NCBI GenBank assembly: GCA_050115555.1
Contig: JASFQI010000253.1
Location: forward strand, 1 to 7,241
DNA: 7,241 nucleotides
Reading direction: 5' to 3'
From: JASFQI01 sp050115555
GTDB lineage: Bacteria; Desulfobacterota; DSM-4660; Desulfatiglandales; HGW-15
Shown: positions 5,909 through 7,241 of the stretch, one piece after another
Layout: every line of letters begins with the position of its first letter
Position numbering within the stretch: position 1 is the stretch's first letter
Made by a program: the position numbers and the translations under genes
Notes under the pieces: generated by a model
Seen by the model: only the letters and a program-made list of their open reading frames with translations
Databases searched by the model: none
Told to the model about the DNA's origin: nothing

Positions 5909-6958
5909 TTATCCTGGCGCCGCGAGAGGCCGCCTGAACGCGGTGATCCTCATGGCGGTATAGCACTTGGGGCAGAGAAAGGCTGGTCTGGGCCGTAGGC
6001 TGTGGGCTTGAATCAGCACGCGCAGGATCATTTGGACGAGGGAGAGAAGCCTTTTTGAGTTTCCATGGAGAAAGCCATAGTCCCTGACGCGGCGGAAGCC
6101 TTTGGGTAAGACGTGCTGGAAGACAAGCCAGAGGAAATCTTCGCCTTTGAGCGTGCGATAGCGTGTTTTGCCGGTACGATTTTCGACGTACTTGAACGTG
6201 ACATTGCCGTGGTGGCTGGAGACGATATTGTTTTCAGGGATGACGCCCCGGTACAGATAGCGTGACAAATATTTCAGGGCGGGCAGGCCTCTTCCCACAT
6301 GGTCGCAATGGACCACCCATTTTCGAGGCACGGATTCGGGGATGTTGAGCCCTTCTTTGCGCAAGGCCTCGATGAGTCGTGCGCGAAACACCCTGGCTAA
6401 GGAGAAGGCATTGAAGAGATACCTTGCCTTTTTCTTTTTCCATTGTCTTCTGGCCGTATCCACCCCGCCTCCGGGCACGATCCCATGAATATGGGGGTGA
6501 TAATCCAAGCGCCGGTTATGCGTATGAAGGATTGCGGTCATGCCGATTCGGGCGCCGAGGTTTTTGGGATTGAGGCCGAAATCTTTCAGGGTGGTGGCAA
6601 CACAGGCAAACATCAGGTCGTAGACAAGCGATGGATGGCCCCGGGCGAGGAACCTGAGTTCATAGGGGAGAGTGAAGGTTACTAAAAAGTACTCGACGGG
6701 CAGAAGCTTTAATTGCTGCCGATCGAGCCAGACCGAGGCCTCATGATTCTGACATTGGGGGCAACTGCGGTGGCCGCAGGAACGTGGGCGCCATTCAGTA
6801 TGCCGGCAATAGGGACAATGCACGAAGACTTCTCCTGCCTCGGGAGTGCGGCACTGCCTGATGGCCCGGATGGCTCGGAGATGCCCGGGCAAAATCTGTG
6901 ACGCGTACGTGGCCTGAAAGGCATCTTGGTACTGCTCGATGAGGGAGGCCATTTTCAT
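5909..6958 (-). CDS. IS91-family transposase (Y2 HUH rolling-circle type)
   Basis: This enzyme nicks one strand at oriIS and drives rolling-circle transposition. The protein has 349 residues, within the usual range for the family. It has an N-terminal zinc-binding region (CPYC at 48-51 and CGHRSCPQC at 61-69), the HUH metal motif in YHPHIHGIVPGGG (His154, His156, His158) and the two catalytic tyrosines in KYLSRYLYR (Tyr230 and Tyr234). A second small Cys pair, CPKC, is at 329-332 near the end. The ATG at 6958 is supported by GGGAGGG with GGAGG 8 bases upstream and by the ATGA overlap with the recombinase stop, indicating translational coupling. No frameshift or stop interrupts it and all catalytic residues are present, so it may be active. 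Confidence 0.93.
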   Translation of the reverse strand: MKMASLIEQYQDAFQATYASQILPGHLRAIRAIRQCRTPEAGEVFVHCPYCRHTEWRPRSCGHRSCPQCQNHEASVWLDRQQLKLLPVEYFLVTFTLPYELRFLARGHPSLVYDLMFACVATTLKDFGLNPKNLGARIGMTAILHTHNRRLDYHPHIHGIVPGGGVDTARRQWKKKKARYLFNAFSLARVFRARLIEALRKEGLNIPESVPRKWVVHCDHVGRGLPALKYLSRYLYRGVIPENNIVSSHHGNVTFKYVENRTGKTRYRTLKGEDFLWLVFQHVLPKGFRRVRDYGFLHGNSKRLLSLVQMILRVLIQAHSLRPRPAFLCPKCYTAMRITAFRRPLAAPG

Positions 6959-7241
6959 GATTGCACCCTCCCTAGATCGACGTGCAGGGTATTGATGAGG
7001 CGGTTGATGATGTCGAATGAATTCTGTCTGGTGGTGTCGTTCAGGTGAGCATAGCGGGCAGTGGTGGTGGGGCTTGCGTGGCCGAGGAGGGCTTGAATAT
7101 GCCGCAGGCTCAGGCCCTGCTCAAGGAGATGTGTGGCAAAGCTGTGGCGAAGGGAGTGTATGGAGACTTTTTTTTAATCCCGCACTGGCTCACGACTGCT
7201 TTCATGGCGGCCTGAGCGCCGCCGCGATCCATGTGCGTGTC
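6955..7241 (-). pseudogene. Tyrosine recombinase/integrase of the IS91 element, C-terminal part, frame-broken at an A8 run
   Basis: A XerC/D-like tyrosine recombinase running off the right edge, so its N-terminal part is not seen. The first frame (7241 to 7167) reads DTHMDRGGAQAAMKAV and then CGIKKK. At eight A (plus-strand T run 7168-7175) this frame leaves the family sequence and stops at 7112-7110. A -1 shift restores VSIHSLRHSFATHLLEQG, LLGHASPTTTARYAHL and a stop TGA at 6957-6955. The catalytic HxxR (CAC at 7158-7156, CGC at 7149-7147), the second His in LLGH and the nucleophile Tyr (7053-7051) are all in the shifted frame. The -1 frame upstream has a TAA at 7176-7174, so it cannot be read without shifting. 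The break may be a true frameshift, a sequencing error or programmed frameshifting. It overlaps the transposase start by ATGA. Recombinases next to IS91-type transposases are known. Confidence 0.82.
7167..7173 (-). promoter_or_regulatory. Candidate -1 ribosomal slippery heptamer A AAA AAG
   Basis: In the incoming reading frame the codons are ATT AAA AAA AAG, so the heptamer A AAA AAG is in exactly the phase used for -1 slippage in dnaX and several insertion sequences. A -1 shift here joins the two recombinase parts without loss of conserved sequence. I did not establish a stimulatory stem-loop downstream or an internal Shine-Dalgarno upstream, and the A run is also a common place for indel errors. 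Confidence 0.4.

Larger units (their letters stand above)
5865..7241 (-). mobile_element. IS91-family element, oriIS side complete, terIS side outside window
   Basis: The element is defined by the Y2 HUH transposase and the linked recombinase on the minus strand. IS91-type elements transpose by rolling circle and insert with the oriIS end, downstream of the transposase, next to GAAC or CAAG. Reading the minus strand beyond the transposase stop, the sequence runs ...CCATGTACAGGGG and is followed by GAAC (plus strand GTTC at 5861-5864). The left boundary is therefore placed at 5865. The approximate palindrome around TGTACA (5868-5878) and two CCGG motifs (near 5884 and 5896) could form the oriIS structure. 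The other end lies beyond 7241. The precise boundary is inferred, not shown by an empty-site comparison. Confidence 0.65.

Noticed and set aside
6443..6685. An 80-codon plus-strand frame inside the transposase gene
   Set aside because: It is the antisense shadow of the IS91 transposase HUH region and has no features of its own.
1..7241. CRISPR array, tRNA or rRNA genes
   Set aside because: No regularly spaced repeats and no tRNA or rRNA-like sequence were seen on either strand.

Overview
The window looks like a chromosomal segment of a GC-rich Gram-negative bacterium that has received mobile DNA on its right side. The split YeeE/YedE pair next to an exported two-domain rhodanese, together with a lipoprotein-like gene, points to a sulfur-handling proteobacterium or Desulfobacterota-type organism. 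That assignment is inference only; no rRNA or other phylogenetic marker is present apart from a radA fragment.

Layout. (1) Positions 1-752: the C-terminal part of radA (recombination and repair ATPase), cut by the window edge. (2) Positions about 1019-3894: a tight plus-strand operon of four genes. They are an exported tandem-rhodanese sulfurtransferase, two half-size YeeE/YedE sulfur-transport membrane proteins, and a small unrecognised probable lipoprotein. The junctions have a 2-base gap, a 4-base overlap and an 11-base overlap, so the genes are very likely co-transcribed and translationally coupled. A reasonable model is that the rhodanese handles sulfane sulfur outside the inner membrane while the two YeeE halves form a channel bringing thiosulfate or persulfide-type sulfur into the cell. 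(3) Positions 3895-4714: about 0.8 kb with no gene I can support. (4) Positions 4715-5730: an AT-rich island holding a promoter, a TIR-domain protein with a separate C-terminal domain, and a long imperfect hairpin that begins just after the stop codon. Its base composition and codon use differ sharply from the operon to the left, suggesting horizontal acquisition. The TIR gene is a candidate stand-alone immune or NAD-targeting effector. (5) Positions 5865-7241: the minus-strand end of an IS91-family element. It has a Y2 HUH transposase and, upstream and overlapping by ATGA, the C-terminal part of a tyrosine recombinase. That recombinase frame is broken at a run of eight A, exactly where the heptamer A AAA AAG lies.

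The most interesting points are the TIR protein and its conserved-looking C-terminal domain, the attC-like hairpin at its 3' end, the possible programmed -1 frameshift (or homopolymer error) in the IS91-associated recombinase, and the unrecognised fourth gene and the C-terminal Ser-Cys-Gly-Gly tail in the sulfur operon.
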